Of a stretch of 64,000 nt of DNA, positions 47,711-58,375 are shown one piece after another. A program made the translations under genes and the position numbers. Under the pieces are notes generated by a model. That model was not told the origin of the DNA. It saw only the letters and a list, made by a program, of their open reading frames with translations, and did not search any database. This DNA comes from Lysobacter firmicutimachus. GTDB taxonomy: Bacteria > Pseudomonadota > Gammaproteobacteria > Xanthomonadales > Xanthomonadaceae. Each line of letters begins with the position of its first letter. Position 1 is the stretch's first letter. The stretch is from assembly GCF_037027445.1 (NCBI RefSeq), contig NZ_JBANDL010000002.1, forward strand, positions 2,294,001-2,358,000, written 5' to 3'.

Positions 47711-48196
47711 TCAGGCGCGCGGCTTGGCCCAGCGCTTCATCGCGCTGGCGTGACCGTGATCCATCTCCTCGTTGACCGCCTCGACCGCGAGCGCCGACTC
47801 GCGCGCCAGCAGCAGGCTGGCGGCGAACATCGCCAGCACGCCGAGCGCGGCCAGCGCGGTCGGGATCGCGCCGAGCCGGTAGCCGAGGAAGGCGTCGCCG
47901 GCGACGCTGAGGCTGGTGCCGACGAAGAAGCTGATCGCCGTGTAAAGCAGCTGGCTGCCGCGCAGGATGATCCGGCTGCGGCGCTTCTGGCGCAGGATGT
48001 GGCGCTCGATCAGCTCGCGCTCCTCGGCGTCCTCGGTCTCGGCCAGCTCCTTCAGCAGCACTCGCGCGCGGTCGATGACCCGGGCCAGGCGGTTGTTGGC
48101 CGACAGCAGCAGCGAGGCGGTCGCGGTCAGGAAGAACGCGGGGGCCAGCATCGCGGTCAGGATCGCGTAGTGGGCGTAGGCGGCGGTCTGGCTCAT
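47711..48196 (-). CDS. DUF2721 membrane protein, copy 2
   Basis: A 161-residue paralogue of the gene downstream. It shares [20 protein letters not shown] and [14 protein letters not shown] with a heptad-like acidic stretch ([16 protein letters not shown]), then [20 protein letters not shown] and two more membrane segments. The tandem pair arose by an old duplication, since middle and C-terminal parts have diverged. It is divergent from orn (69 bp between starts). Confidence 0.85.
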   Translation of the reverse strand: MSQTAAYAHYAILTAMLAPAFFLTATASLLLSANNRLARVIDRARVLLKELAETEDAEERELIERHILRQKRRSRIILRGSQLLYTAISFFVGTSLSVAGDAFLGYRLGAIPTALAALGVLAMFAASLLLARESALAVEAVNEEMDHGHASAMKRWAKPRA

Positions 48197-48265
48197 TGCG
48201 GTGCGGAAAGCGGGGCGGCGGGGCTGTCGGCTATCATGCCGCGACACGGACACGACGGCGAGGCT

Positions 48266-48832
48266 ATGACCGACAAGACTGGGCACGAGCACCGGCTGAT
48301 CTGGATCGATCTGGAGATGACCGGCCTGGACACCGACCGGGATTCGATCCTGGAAATCGCCACCGTGGTCACCGACGCGCAGCTCAACGTGCTGGCCGAG
48401 GGCCCCGAGCTGGCGATCGCCCATCCGCTGGAGCGCCTGCAGGCGATGGACGAGTGGAACCGCAACCAGCACAGCCGCTCCGGCCTGTGGGCGCGGGTGC
48501 TGGAGCAGGGCGTGCCGATGGAGGAGGCCGAGCGCCGCACCCTGGAGTTCCTGGGCCAGTGGGTGCCCGCGAACACGTCGCCGATCTGCGGCAACTCGAT
48601 CTGCCAGGACCGCCGCTTCCTGCACCGCTGCATGCCGCGGCTGGAGAAGTACTTCCATTACCGCAACCTCGACGTCAGCACGATCAAGGAGCTGGCCCGG
48701 CGCTGGGCGCCCGAGGTGCTGGCCGGGGTCAGCAAGGACAGCAAGCACACTGCGCTGAGCGACGTGATGGACTCGATCGCCGAACTGCGCCATTACCGCG
48801 GCGCGATGGGCAAGCTGGGCGGGTTGGGCTGA
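48266..48832 (+). CDS. orn: Oligoribonuclease
   Basis: A 188-residue DEDDh exonuclease that removes di- to pentanucleotides and degrades pGpG in c-di-GMP turnover. [20 protein letters not shown] holds the first two acidic residues, then [27 protein letters not shown] with the third, and [11 protein letters not shown] with His and Asp. TATCAT at 48232-48237 is a fair -10 box. The first unit of the repeat array supplies its terminator at 48919-48952. Confidence 0.96.
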   Translation: MTDKTGHEHRLIWIDLEMTGLDTDRDSILEIATVVTDAQLNVLAEGPELAIAHPLERLQAMDEWNRNQHSRSGLWARVLEQGVPMEEAERRTLEFLGQWVPANTSPICGNSICQDRRFLHRCMPRLEKYFHYRNLDVSTIKELARRWAPEVLAGVSKDSKHTALSDVMDSIAELRHYRGAMGKLGGLG

Positions 48833-48864
48833 GCGGCGCCTGCAAGAGGCGCCGCCCTGCGCGG

Positions 48865-49760
48865 GTAGGAGCGACGCAAGTCGCGGCCAACCGCAGCGAC
48901 GTACGCAAACGCAAGCCACCGAAGCCCGGGCCACCGGGCTTCGGCCTTTTTTGGGGCGATGGTTTCTCTGGCGGGGGCGCCGGCTTCGGAAAGCGGCGTG
49001 GTATCGCGCCGCTGCGGCTGTCGCGGCTTACGCCGCTCCTACAGGCGGGAGGTCGCGGCTTCGATGATTGGCGGCGGCCCGGTCGCCTCTGCGCGTCCCG
49101 CGGTCGCGACTTGCGCCGCTCCTACCCAAGGCTGGCTCTTGCAGGAGCGGCGCGAGCCGCGACAACCGCAGCGACGTATGCAAGCGCAAGCCACCGAAGC
49201 CCGGGCCACCGGGCTTCGGCCGTTTTAGGGCGATGGTTTCTCTGGAGGAGGCGCCGGCTTCGGAAAGCGGCGTGGTATCGCGCCGCTGCGGCTGTCGCGG
49301 CTTACGCCGCTCCTACAGGCGGGAGGTCGCGGCTTCGATGATTGGCGACGGCCCGGTCGCCTCTGCGCGTCCCGCGGTCGCGACTTGCGTCGCTTCTACC
49401 CCGGGCTAGCTCTTGTAGGAGCGGCGCGAGCCGCGACAACCGCAGCGACGTACGCAAGCGCAAGCCACCGAAGCCCGGGCCACCAGGCTTCGGCCGTTTT
49501 GGGGCGATGGTTTCTCTGGAGGAGGCGCCGGCTTCGGAAAGCGGCGTGGTATCGCGCCGCTGCGGCTGTCGCGGCTTACGCCGCTCCTACAGGCGGGAGC
49601 TCGGGGCTTCGATGATTGGCGACGGCCCGGTCGCCTCTGCGCGTCCCGCGGTCGCGACTTGCGTCGCTCCTACCCCGGGCTGGCTCTTGTAGGAGCGGCG
49701 TGAGCCGCGACAACCGCAGCGACGTGCGCAAGCGCAAGCCACCGAAGCCCGGCCAACCGG
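48865..49760. repeat. Composite tandem repeat, 274-276 bp unit, about 3.3 copies
   Basis: Unit starts at 48865, 49141, 49415 and 49689 (periods 276, 274, 274); the fourth copy stops after about 70 bp. Each unit holds, in order: a GTAG-type hairpin (GGAGCGGCGCGAGCCGCGAC), a CCGAAGCCCGG stem-loop with a T-run, a CGGCGTGGTATCGCGCCGC box, an inverted GTAG hairpin (GTCGCGGCTTACGCCGCTCC) and a second inverted one (GTCGCGACTTGCGTCGCTCC). Units differ at only a few positions. The 974-bp gap between orn and mscS holds no credible gene. Confidence 0.9.
48919..48952 (+). terminator. Intrinsic terminator of orn, within the first repeat unit
   Basis: CCGAAGCCCGG, loop GCCA, CCGGGCTTCGG, then CCTTTTTTGG, 87 bp past the orn stop. 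Copies at 49194 and 49468 repeat the stem; the third has one broken pair. Confidence 0.85.
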
Positions 49761-49806
49761 GCGGTCGTGACCGATCGCAGGGCCGGCGGGAAAAGCTGCC
49801 CGCCGC

Positions 49807-50763
49807 TCAGGGCTTGGGTTTGCCGGCCGGGGCCGGCACGTCGCCGTCGTCGGCGATCGACTGGGTCAGCAGCTCGGCGAGCGGGCGGCCGTCGGCGTCG
49901 TGGTGGTAGACGTGCAGGTCGCGCTGCGGGTAGGGGATGTTGAGGCCCTTGCCGATCAGCTCGTTGCGGATGCCTTCGACCAGATCGCTGCGGGTGCGCA
50001 CCAGGTTGGCGGTCTTGACCCAGGCGCGCAGCTCGAGATTGACGCTGCTTTCGGCCAGTGCGGTGACCAGCACTTCCGGCGCCGGGTCCTGCAGGACGTT
50101 GGCGTGCCCCTTGGCCAGGCTGAGCAGGGTGTCCTTGGCGGTCTTGAGGTCGTCGTCGTAGCCGACGCCGACGGTGAGGTCGATGCGCCGCTTCGGGTTG
50201 GCGGTGAAATTGATGATCGCCGCGGTGGTGATCAGGCTGTTCGGCAGCACGATCACCCGGTTGTCGATGGTGCGCAGGCGGGTCTGGAATACGCGGATCT
50301 GCTCCACCGTGCCCTCGACGCCGGCGGCCTGCACATGATCGCCGGCGCGGAACGGGCGCAGCACGATCAGCATCACCCCGGAGGCGATGTTGGACAGCGA
50401 GTCCTTCAGCGCCAGGCCGATCGCCAGGCCGGCGGCGCCGAGTACCGCCAGCACCGAGGTCATCGGTACGCCGATCTGCTGCAGGGTGGCGACGCCGACC
50501 ACCACCACCATCGCCGCGTAGGCGATGTTGCGCAGGAAGCCGCGCAGGGTGACTTCCATGTTGGCGCGGGTCATGACCCGCTCCAACGCCCGCGACAGGC
50601 GCTTGGCCAGCCACAGGCCGATCAGCCCGATCGCCAGGGCGCTGAGCAGGGTCAGGCCCTTGCTCTGCGCCCAGGCGAGCAGCTTGTCGAGGTCGAAGCC
50701 GCTGGTTTCCAGGCCCAGCAGGGACTTGGGCACCAGCGCCTGCACCGCGTCCTGTTCGGTCAT
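49807..50763 (-). CDS. MscS-family mechanosensitive channel
   Basis: A 318-residue small-conductance channel homologue. Membrane segments at about 37-55 and 75-95, then the pore helix VLAVLGAAGLAIGLALKDSL and SNIASGVMLIVLRPFRAGDH, and the cytoplasmic vestibule (VIVLPNSLITTAAIINFTAN, then KRRIDLTVGVGYDDDLKTA). It relieves osmotic pressure in the inner membrane. Its start is 7 bp after the ppsA stop on the same strand, so it may be co-transcribed with ppsA. The C-terminus is Pro/Lys-rich and short. Confidence 0.93.
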   Translation of the reverse strand: MTEQDAVQALVPKSLLGLETSGFDLDKLLAWAQSKGLTLLSALAIGLIGLWLAKRLSRALERVMTRANMEVTLRGFLRNIAYAAMVVVVGVATLQQIGVPMTSVLAVLGAAGLAIGLALKDSLSNIASGVMLIVLRPFRAGDHVQAAGVEGTVEQIRVFQTRLRTIDNRVIVLPNSLITTAAIINFTANPKRRIDLTVGVGYDDDLKTAKDTLLSLAKGHANVLQDPAPEVLVTALAESSVNLELRAWVKTANLVRTRSDLVEGIRNELIGKGLNIPYPQRDLHVYHHDADGRPLAELLTQSIADDGDVPAPAGKPKP

Positions 50764-50770
50764 CGCCGGA

Positions 50771-53149
<2,379 letters not shown>

Positions 53150-53280
53150 GACACACAATCTCCGAGGGGGCGGGGACGCGTTCGCGGCCAAGACCGCTAT
53201 GATCGCCCGGGCGTCGGGTGCATACAAGCTTGATCCGGCGGGCTTTTTCGTATTGGCGCACTACCCAGACGAGGTGATCG

Positions 53281-54102
53281 ATGGCCGGGACCCGACCGGT
53301 TTTCTACGTTTCCGACGGCACCGGCATCACCGCCGAGACCATCGGCCACAGCCTGCTGACCCAGTTCACCGAGACCCGGTTCGTGACCGACCGGATCCCG
53401 TTCGTGGACAGCGTGGATCGGGCCCGGGAAGTGGCGGCCAAGATCCGCGAGGCCGCGGTGGAGTACGGGGTGCGGCCGGTGGTGATCAATTCCTGCATGG
53501 ACGGCGAGGTCGGCGCGGCCCTGGCCGAGAGCGGGGCGCTGATGCTGGACGTGTTCGCGCCGTTCATCGAGCCGCTGGAGCGGGAGCTGCACGAGACCCG
53601 CCAGCGCCGGATCGGCCAGGCCCACGGCCTGGTCGACTTCGAGACCTACCACCGCCGCATCAACGCGATGAATTTCGCCCTGACCCACGACGACGGCGCC
53701 AGCATCGACTATGCCGAGGCCGACCTGATCCTGGTCGCGGTGTCGCGGGCCGGCAAGACCCCGACCTGCGTCTACCTGGCCCTGCATTACGGCGTGCGCG
53801 CGGCCAACTATCCGCTGACCGAGGAAGACCTGGAGCACGACCGCCTGCCGCCGCGGCTGCGCCCCTACCGCAACAAGCTGTTCGGCCTGACCATCGACCC
53901 CGTTCGGCTGCAACAGATCCGCCAGGAGCGGCGGCCGAATTCGCGCTATGCGCAACTGGAAACCTGCAAGCGCGAGGTCGCCGCGGCCGAGATGATGTTC
54001 CGCGCCGAACGCATTCCGACCTTGAGCACCACCCACACCTCGATCGAGGAGATCTCGAGCAAGGTCATGACCACGCTCGGCATCCATCGCGAGATGTTCT
54101 GA
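53281..54102 (+). CDS. ppsR: PEP synthase regulatory protein (kinase/pyrophosphorylase)
   Basis: A 273-residue DUF299 protein: [20 protein letters not shown] at the start, [13 protein letters not shown], the P-loop [20 protein letters not shown], and [20 protein letters not shown]. PpsR inactivates PEP synthase by ADP-dependent phosphorylation of a Thr beside the catalytic His and reactivates it with phosphate. It is divergent from ppsA (131 bp between starts), the usual arrangement. Confidence 0.95.
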   Translation: MAGTRPVFYVSDGTGITAETIGHSLLTQFTETRFVTDRIPFVDSVDRAREVAAKIREAAVEYGVRPVVINSCMDGEVGAALAESGALMLDVFAPFIEPLERELHETRQRRIGQAHGLVDFETYHRRINAMNFALTHDDGASIDYAEADLILVAVSRAGKTPTCVYLALHYGVRAANYPLTEEDLEHDRLPPRLRPYRNKLFGLTIDPVRLQQIRQERRPNSRYAQLETCKREVAAAEMMFRAERIPTLSTTHTSIEEISSKVMTTLGIHREMF

Positions 54103-54353
54103 GCGGGCAGGGCGCGGGCGGGTGCGCGACGCGCATTCGCCCGCGCTTCGCCGCGGCGGACGCCGGTCCGCGCATGCGTCGGCGCGCCGATGGGCGAGCG
54201 TGGAAGCGGAGGGAAGGTCGATGCTGAACGGGGCCGCCGCACGGGGCCGCTCGGCGATTCGCCGGAGCATCGCGAAAGAGCCTATAAATTAAGGGTTTTT
54301 CGCGATTCCGTCAATCCTGCCGCGAGCGCTTGCGGACGTGTAGGATCGCGAGC

Positions 54354-54890
54354 ATGACCTCGTCCGCTTCCCGTCTCGCGCGCATCCCTCGGCTCAGCCG
54401 CTTCGGCTGGCTGATGGGCTTGTACGCGGAGAACCATGCGCGCCTGCAGCGCCTGTTCGCACCGGCCGAACTGGCCCGCGGCACGTATCTGTCTTCGGTC
54501 GGCGACGGCCTGGATCTGCGCCTGGACGTGCTGGAGCAGCACCGCTACACCACCGAGCTGCGGCTGACGTACGCGCTGCAGGATCCGTTGACCGGCGAAC
54601 CCGATCCTTCCGCGTTTTTGCGGCTCTATCACGACGCGCACCAGGTCGAGGCCACCCATTGCTACGTCGGCCGGCGCTGGCAGGACGTGATCGGCATGTA
54701 CCCGCCGCCGGCGGAAGTGATCGGCCACCGCATGCGCATGAATACTTTCCTCGGCAAGTGGCTCGAGTATCTAGCCGAACGCGGTCATGGCATGACAAGA
54801 TTGCGCCCCGTCGAACTCGACCCGGCGTCGCCCGATCCGATCGGAACAGGCCTCGCGGGAGAGGGCAAAAATTCAGCGATGACCGCTTGA
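54354..54890 (+). CDS. DUF1249 family protein
   Basis: A 178-residue cytoplasmic protein: IPRLSRFGWLMGLYAENHAR, DGLDLRLDVLEQHRYTTELR, FLRLYHDAHQVEATHCYVGR and KWLEYLAERGH are the DUF1249 landmarks. In E. coli the homologue YqiB lies beside cpdA; the role is unknown. A TAGGAT box at 54341-54346 ends 7 bases before the ATG, so this too could be leaderless. An AT-rich CTATAAATTAAGG patch at 54280 may be another promoter. Confidence 0.85.
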   Translation: MTSSASRLARIPRLSRFGWLMGLYAENHARLQRLFAPAELARGTYLSSVGDGLDLRLDVLEQHRYTTELRLTYALQDPLTGEPDPSAFLRLYHDAHQVEATHCYVGRRWQDVIGMYPPPAEVIGHRMRMNTFLGKWLEYLAERGHGMTRLRPVELDPASPDPIGTGLAGEGKNSAMTA

Positions 54891-54936
54891 CGACTTCGCT
54901 GAACGCCCGCTAAGATGTTCGTCTTTCCAGCACAGT

Positions 54937-55012
<76 letters not shown>

Positions 55013-55061
55013 CTCTTCGGAACTGAAAGGGTTTTCGAAGGGGCTGCAAGTTTCAAGTTTT

Positions 55062-55137
55062 GTCCCCATCGTCTAGAGGCCTAGGACATTACCCTTTCAC
55101 GGTAGCGACCGGGGTTCGAATCCCCGTGGGGACGCCA
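55062..55137 (+). tRNA. tRNA-Glu (TTC), copy 1
   Basis: A 76-base cloverleaf: acceptor GTCCCCA/TGGGGAC, anticodon stem TTACC/GGTAG with loop CTTTCAC giving TTC, T arm CCGGGG-TTCGAAT-CCCCG, encoded CCA. It follows tRNA-Ala by 49 bp. Confidence 0.97.
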
Positions 55138-55167
55138 CATCGACCGCCTGAAAGGGCGGTTTACATC

Positions 55168-55194
55168 AAAGCCCTGTCGTCTGGGGCTTTTTTG
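55168..55194 (+). terminator. Terminator after the first tRNA pair
   Basis: AAAGCCC and GGGCTTT stem followed by TTTG. A weaker hairpin (ACCGCC/GGGCGGT) precedes it at 55143-55161. Confidence 0.75.
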
Positions 55195-55226
55195 TTGAAA
55201 GTTGCACGTTGTTGTTTCCAGCATGT

Positions 55227-55302
<76 letters not shown>

Positions 55303-55351
55303 CTCTTCGGAACTGAAAGGGTTTTCGAAGGGGCTGCAAGATCCAAGTTTT

Positions 55352-55427
55352 GTCCCCATCGTCTAGAGGCCTAGGACATTACCCTTTCACGGTAGCGACC
55401 GGGGTTCGAATCCCCGTGGGGACGCCA
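55352..55427 (+). tRNA. tRNA-Glu (TTC), copy 2, integration site
   Basis: Identical to copy 1. Its last 18 bases, ATCCCCGTGGGGACGCCA, recur exactly at 58236-58253, the direct repeat expected when an element integrates into the 3' end of a tRNA gene and restores it. Confidence 0.97.
55410..55427. other. attL-like direct repeat (tRNA-Glu 3' end)
   Basis: ATCCCCGTGGGGACGCCA, covering part of the T arm, the acceptor strand and CCA of the second tRNA-Glu. Confidence 0.75.
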
Positions 55428-55437
55428 GATTGAAGCT

Positions 55438-55463
55438 AAAGCCCTGATTTATCAGGGCTTTTT
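55438..55463 (+). terminator. Terminator after the second tRNA pair
   Basis: AAAGCCCTGAT and ATCAGGGCTTT form an 11-bp stem with a 2-base gap, followed by TT. The stem is symmetric, so it may also stop the island's leftward operon coming from the other side. Confidence 0.85.
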
Positions 55464-55576
55464 GCTATCTGAAGGGCTACTTTTTTATAGGTTTTCGAGG
55501 GGGTTACACCACTTTTCCGGTCCGCGCAGCGACCTCAGTCGCCCGCGGTTGCCGCATCCTCAGCAGGCCCTCTGCG

Positions 55577-56725
55577 TCAGCGGCGCATCCCTTCGCGCAT
55601 TGCGTTCAACCATGCGATGACGTGGCTGCCGTCGTTGAACGAGTCAACGAACAAGAACTCCATATCGTTGATTCGCCCCCAAGCCCGATGAGCAGCAGCC
55701 AGGATCTCAAGGGTTTGATCCGGGGTGCGCACCGTGGCAGCGATATTTGCGAACCAGCGCATGTATTGCACCCAGGAGAGCTTTAGCCACGGGGCTCCCT
55801 CTCCTTGGCGGAGAGTCTCCAAGATCATTCCGGATGCTGGGTTGTCGGCGAAATGGGAGTCGTTGAACCAACCTTCGCGATCTAGTCGCAGTGCTTCCTG
55901 GTCGCGGATTAGCGTGAGCAGCTTTTCGTCGTTCCAGTACGAAAGATTCCTGCCCTTTGTTTGCTCGTCAGTCCAACGCGACGGGGAGAAACGGCGCAAG
56001 TTCATGTACTTGCCGGTCGAAACATCGTGCGCGCCAGCGCCGAGCCAGAGGAGTACATCGTGACTGGCGCAGGCCACGTGCACCCTTTGTTGACTGCTCA
56101 AGAGCCGAATCAGATGAATCGCTGTCGCCAGCGCTGCTTGGTCCCTCATTGGCTCGCGCTGGGGAACGCAGTCCGCGAGGAAGCTGATGAAGACACGGTC
56201 GCACTTTGAACCGCTAACCGTCGAAGCTATCTCCATTGCCCTTCGGGGTTCATGCAGTTGATTCAGGGGAATGATCAACGAAAGCGCAGCATCTAGGCCG
56301 AGAGGGCGAACGTGGCCAATCATTTCATCCGCGAGATCGACGACGAACCTGAAATAGTTGTCCTCCATGACGCGAGGGATAGGTGTTGGGCTGCACACGG
56401 TCGTTGCGCCGACACGAACAGCCTCCGCAGCGATCTCAGGGATCTTTCTTGCCCACCAACCGAACAGACTTCGATCGGCGGTCTCAAAATCGCTTCCGTA
56501 ATAGGCCCACCGAGGGAGTTGGCCCTTTTGCGTAACTGGGTTGTAGAGCTGCGGGTCGAGAATTACGTCAAGGTCACTCTGCTTTTCGGTAAGCGCCTTG
56601 AGCCTGACAACTATTTCCTCGGGTGAGTCATTCACCGGGCTTAGAACTATCCCCGCGAACTGTCCGATGTTCGGGGCATCAGCCAAATTCCATGACTCGT
56701 GACCTGTTTGAAGATAGTTCCCCAC
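55577..56725 (-). CDS. Unknown 382-residue protein of the tRNA-Glu island
   Basis: I do not recognise a family. Hydrophobic strands alternate with helices from about residue 20 to 230 (FAGIVLSP, DVILDPQLYNP, GATTVCSPTPIP, DAALSLIIPL, DRVFISFLADC, VHVACASHDVLLWLGAGAHD). That spacing suggests a (beta/alpha)8 barrel. The C-terminal part is helical with WNDEKLLTLIRDQEALRLD. The conserved-looking polar residues (Asp57, His223, Asp224, His233, Asp234) could form an active site. The start is GTG with a strong SD (AGGGGGGAG) 7 bp upstream. It lies 13 bp after the kinase stop and is probably co-translated. No signal peptide. Confidence 0.8.
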   Translation of the reverse strand: MGNYLQTGHESWNLADAPNIGQFAGIVLSPVNDSPEEIVVRLKALTEKQSDLDVILDPQLYNPVTQKGQLPRWAYYGSDFETADRSLFGWWARKIPEIAAEAVRVGATTVCSPTPIPRVMEDNYFRFVVDLADEMIGHVRPLGLDAALSLIIPLNQLHEPRRAMEIASTVSGSKCDRVFISFLADCVPQREPMRDQAALATAIHLIRLLSSQQRVHVACASHDVLLWLGAGAHDVSTGKYMNLRRFSPSRWTDEQTKGRNLSYWNDEKLLTLIRDQEALRLDREGWFNDSHFADNPASGMILETLRQGEGAPWLKLSWVQYMRWFANIAATVRTPDQTLEILAAAHRAWGRINDMEFLFVDSFNDGSHVIAWLNAMREGMRR

Positions 56726-56738
56726 GACAGCTCCCCCC

Positions 56739-57581
56739 TTAGTCTGCTAATGCCGCAATGAAATCGTGTGGCTGGCGATACCTCCCAACCGGCCAAGGCG
56801 ATAGTGCGCGAATGAGCATCGACATTCCGAGCTCTTCGAGTTGGTCTCGAGACTCTTGAGGCACCTCCCGTTTCGACGCGACTTCGATGATTGCCGAATG
56901 TATGTTCTGGTCGGGAAGCATGAAGGGGTGCCTTCCCAAAACACACTCAGAGAGCACGATCGCCAATTCAAACTGATCGGTACGCCAGTCGATAAGGTTC
57001 TTCTCGTTGTTGAGTTGTTCTGGCGCAGCGTATGCCGGTGTTCCCGGCCCAAAGGCAAGGAACTCCCGAGTCAATGAAGGGAGATCCAGGACTCGAACGA
57101 TGCCGAAATCCGTGAGTACAGGCGTTTGACCATCAGCCGCGAATAGGATGTTCGCCGGCTTGATGTCGCGGTGGACTAGCCGCCTTTCAAAGAGATGCTG
57201 CAGAACGCCCGCCAGCGGACGGGCCAGGTTCAGCGTCTGCTCGCGAGAGAGGCGCCCCTTGCTGAGGCGATCTTCAAGGGTGCCACCCGGAATGAATTGC
57301 TCGATGGCAACCCAGAGCGGCTTGCCGTTGTAATGGTCCGGAAATGCCTCGAAAAGAGAGGCAATGTTCGGGTGCGCGCATCCGAGTAAGGCGTCGGTTT
57401 CGCGAATCAGTCGATCGACCGGCCCAATGATTGGCGCTAGTTTGAGCGCAAACTCCGTTTCGGCCGATTGAACTAGGTATGCGCGCTTAAAGGCGCCGCT
57501 ACCCAGCTCGCGAACCAGTTTGAGCCCGCGTTTCTGACATACATGGGCGGCGGCTTCCGCCAGCTCGGCTTCCAGATTCAT
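56739..57581 (-). CDS. Hanks-type Ser/Thr protein kinase of the tRNA-Glu island
   Basis: A 280-residue cytoplasmic kinase with every catalytic landmark: glycine loop ELGSGAFKRAYLV (about 25-37), Lys47 in FALKLAP, Glu61, HRDIKPANIL (137-146, Asp139), DFG at 158-160 and APE at 186-188. There is no transmembrane segment and no sensor domain, so regulation must come from partner proteins. The start 24 residues before the glycine loop lies 83 bp inside the upstream nuclease gene in another frame. In bacteria such kinases next to a nuclease often belong to defence systems; that is an inference from context. Confidence 0.92.
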   Translation of the reverse strand: MNLEAELAEAAAHVCQKRGLKLVRELGSGAFKRAYLVQSAETEFALKLAPIIGPVDRLIRETDALLGCAHPNIASLFEAFPDHYNGKPLWVAIEQFIPGGTLEDRLSKGRLSREQTLNLARPLAGVLQHLFERRLVHRDIKPANILFAADGQTPVLTDFGIVRVLDLPSLTREFLAFGPGTPAYAAPEQLNNEKNLIDWRTDQFELAIVLSECVLGRHPFMLPDQNIHSAIIEVASKREVPQESRDQLEELGMSMLIRALSPWPVGRYRQPHDFIAALAD

Positions 57582-58035
57582 CGCTGAGCCCGTTGAAATG
57601 CTCGTGAGCTTTTCGTCGGATCCAGGTCACTATGGGCTCCTGGTCGACCGCCTCCAATAAGACCTCGATTCGCTTCCCATCGAAACTGCATAGGCCGACC
57701 CCTTTTCCTTCAAACATTCTGCGATGTGGCAGTGCTCGGTGCGCAACCCGCGAAGGCAAGAGGACATAAGCCCGGTTTGCGTAGGCCGTGTTTCGATAGG
57801 CCTGCATGAACGCGCGTTTCCAGTCGCCCAGCTTTGCCTCGAATGCAATGATCGCCGACGAGCGATCGCGGGCTAGGACGTCCACTAGGCCCGCTCGGTG
57901 ATCCCACTCACGTGTTATTTCCAAGCGACCAAAGCCAGACCTCGGTTTGGACAAGCGCTGTACAAAGCGATTCACAAGGTCCGCTTCGCTCGCGAACTCG
58001 TCATGTGCCGGCTTCTTGACTGCAGCACGGTCCAT
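57499..58035 (-). CDS. PD-(D/E)XK nuclease-like protein of the tRNA-Glu island
   Basis: A 178-residue protein whose central block, GLVDVLARDRSSAIIAFEAK then LGDWKRAFMQAYRNTAYANR and AYVLLP, matches the restriction-endonuclease-like core. Asp52 ends the first strand, Glu66-x-Lys68 the second, and a helix with Q-x3-Y and a further strand follow. An upstream ASEADLVNRF helix fits too. The ATG at 58035 is chosen; a TTG 60 bp upstream is possible. The last 27 codons overlap the kinase gene and read as low-complexity Ser/Gly/Arg. DNA or RNA cleavage is predicted, not shown. Confidence 0.75.
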   Translation of the reverse strand: MDRAAVKKPAHDEFASEADLVNRFVQRLSKPRSGFGRLEITREWDHRAGLVDVLARDRSSAIIAFEAKLGDWKRAFMQAYRNTAYANRAYVLLPSRVAHRALPHRRMFEGKGVGLCSFDGKRIEVLLEAVDQEPIVTWIRRKAHEHFNGLSDESGSRAGGSRRPCMSETRAQTGSRAG

Positions 58036-58235
58036 CTGGAACCCCGGGTGGATAGGTCTCGGTCGCCATTGTCTGCGGCTTGACGCAAAAAGCAATTAAG
58101 GCCAAGCCGCGCGGTCGGGTCAGTTCTGCCAGCCGGTCCGTAGGTTTCGACGAACGGGCGGTTTGGCTTTCCTTTTGCCAGGAATCGCCAAAAAACGCGA
58201 CATAAATCACAGTTATTGGCGGGGCTTAACGAGGG
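58036..58235. promoter_or_regulatory. Island operon upstream region
   Basis: The 200 bp before the nuclease gene include an AT-rich stretch at about 58185-58225 (minus strand GCCAATAACTGTGATTTATG) that is the best place for the operon promoter, and an imperfect inverted repeat TTTGGC/GCCAAA at about 58164-58194. No gene is visible. Confidence 0.4.
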
Positions 58236-58253
58236 ATCCCCGTGGGGACGCCA
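58236..58253. other. attR-like direct repeat
   Basis: An exact copy of ATCCCCGTGGGGACGCCA from the tRNA-Glu 3' end, 2826 bp downstream and in the same orientation. The bases on either side do not match the tRNA, so the shared segment is exactly 18 bp. Degenerate heptad units (GATTCGG, GGATTAG) follow at 58262-58305. Confidence 0.8.
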
Positions 58254-58375
58254 AAAGCAAACGAATCGGGATGCGGGATTAGAGATTCGAAACGTGGATT
58301 CGGGCGAGGCGGCCCGGTAATCGGTTCGCCTCGAGCCCTTGCCCGAAGCGATCCGGGTCCTCGCGATTTACTTTG

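Larger units (their letters stand above)
55410..58253. mobile_element. Mini genomic island at tRNA-Glu bounded by 18-bp direct repeats
   Basis: The element runs from the tRNA-Glu 3' end to an exact 18-bp copy of it. Everything between is visibly lower in GC than the flanks and carries three leftward genes (nuclease-like, Ser/Thr kinase, unknown protein) and no integrase, transposase or phage gene. It is either a non-autonomous element moved by an integrase in trans or the remnant of a larger island. Only the attachment repeats, composition and gene content are seen; mobility is inferred. Confidence 0.75.

Noticed and set aside
48865..49760. CRISPR array
   Set aside because: Repeats are 274 bp long and tandem without unique spacers, built of REP hairpins and terminator stems; no cas genes are near.
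49068..49909. Three successive similar open frames in the array as a repeated gene family
   Set aside because: They are the same non-coding unit read through; the frames begin and end within REP hairpins and terminators and have no start signals.
56739..57581. PglW/BREX or Stk2-type defence kinase
   Set aside because: There is no BREX companion (methylase, phosphatase, large ATPase), and the kinase lacks the extra domains of PglW; resemblance is limited to the catalytic core.
55410..58253. Prophage or integrative plasmid at tRNA-Glu
   Set aside because: No integrase, replication, structural or conjugation gene is present; only attachment-type repeats and three cargo genes remain.
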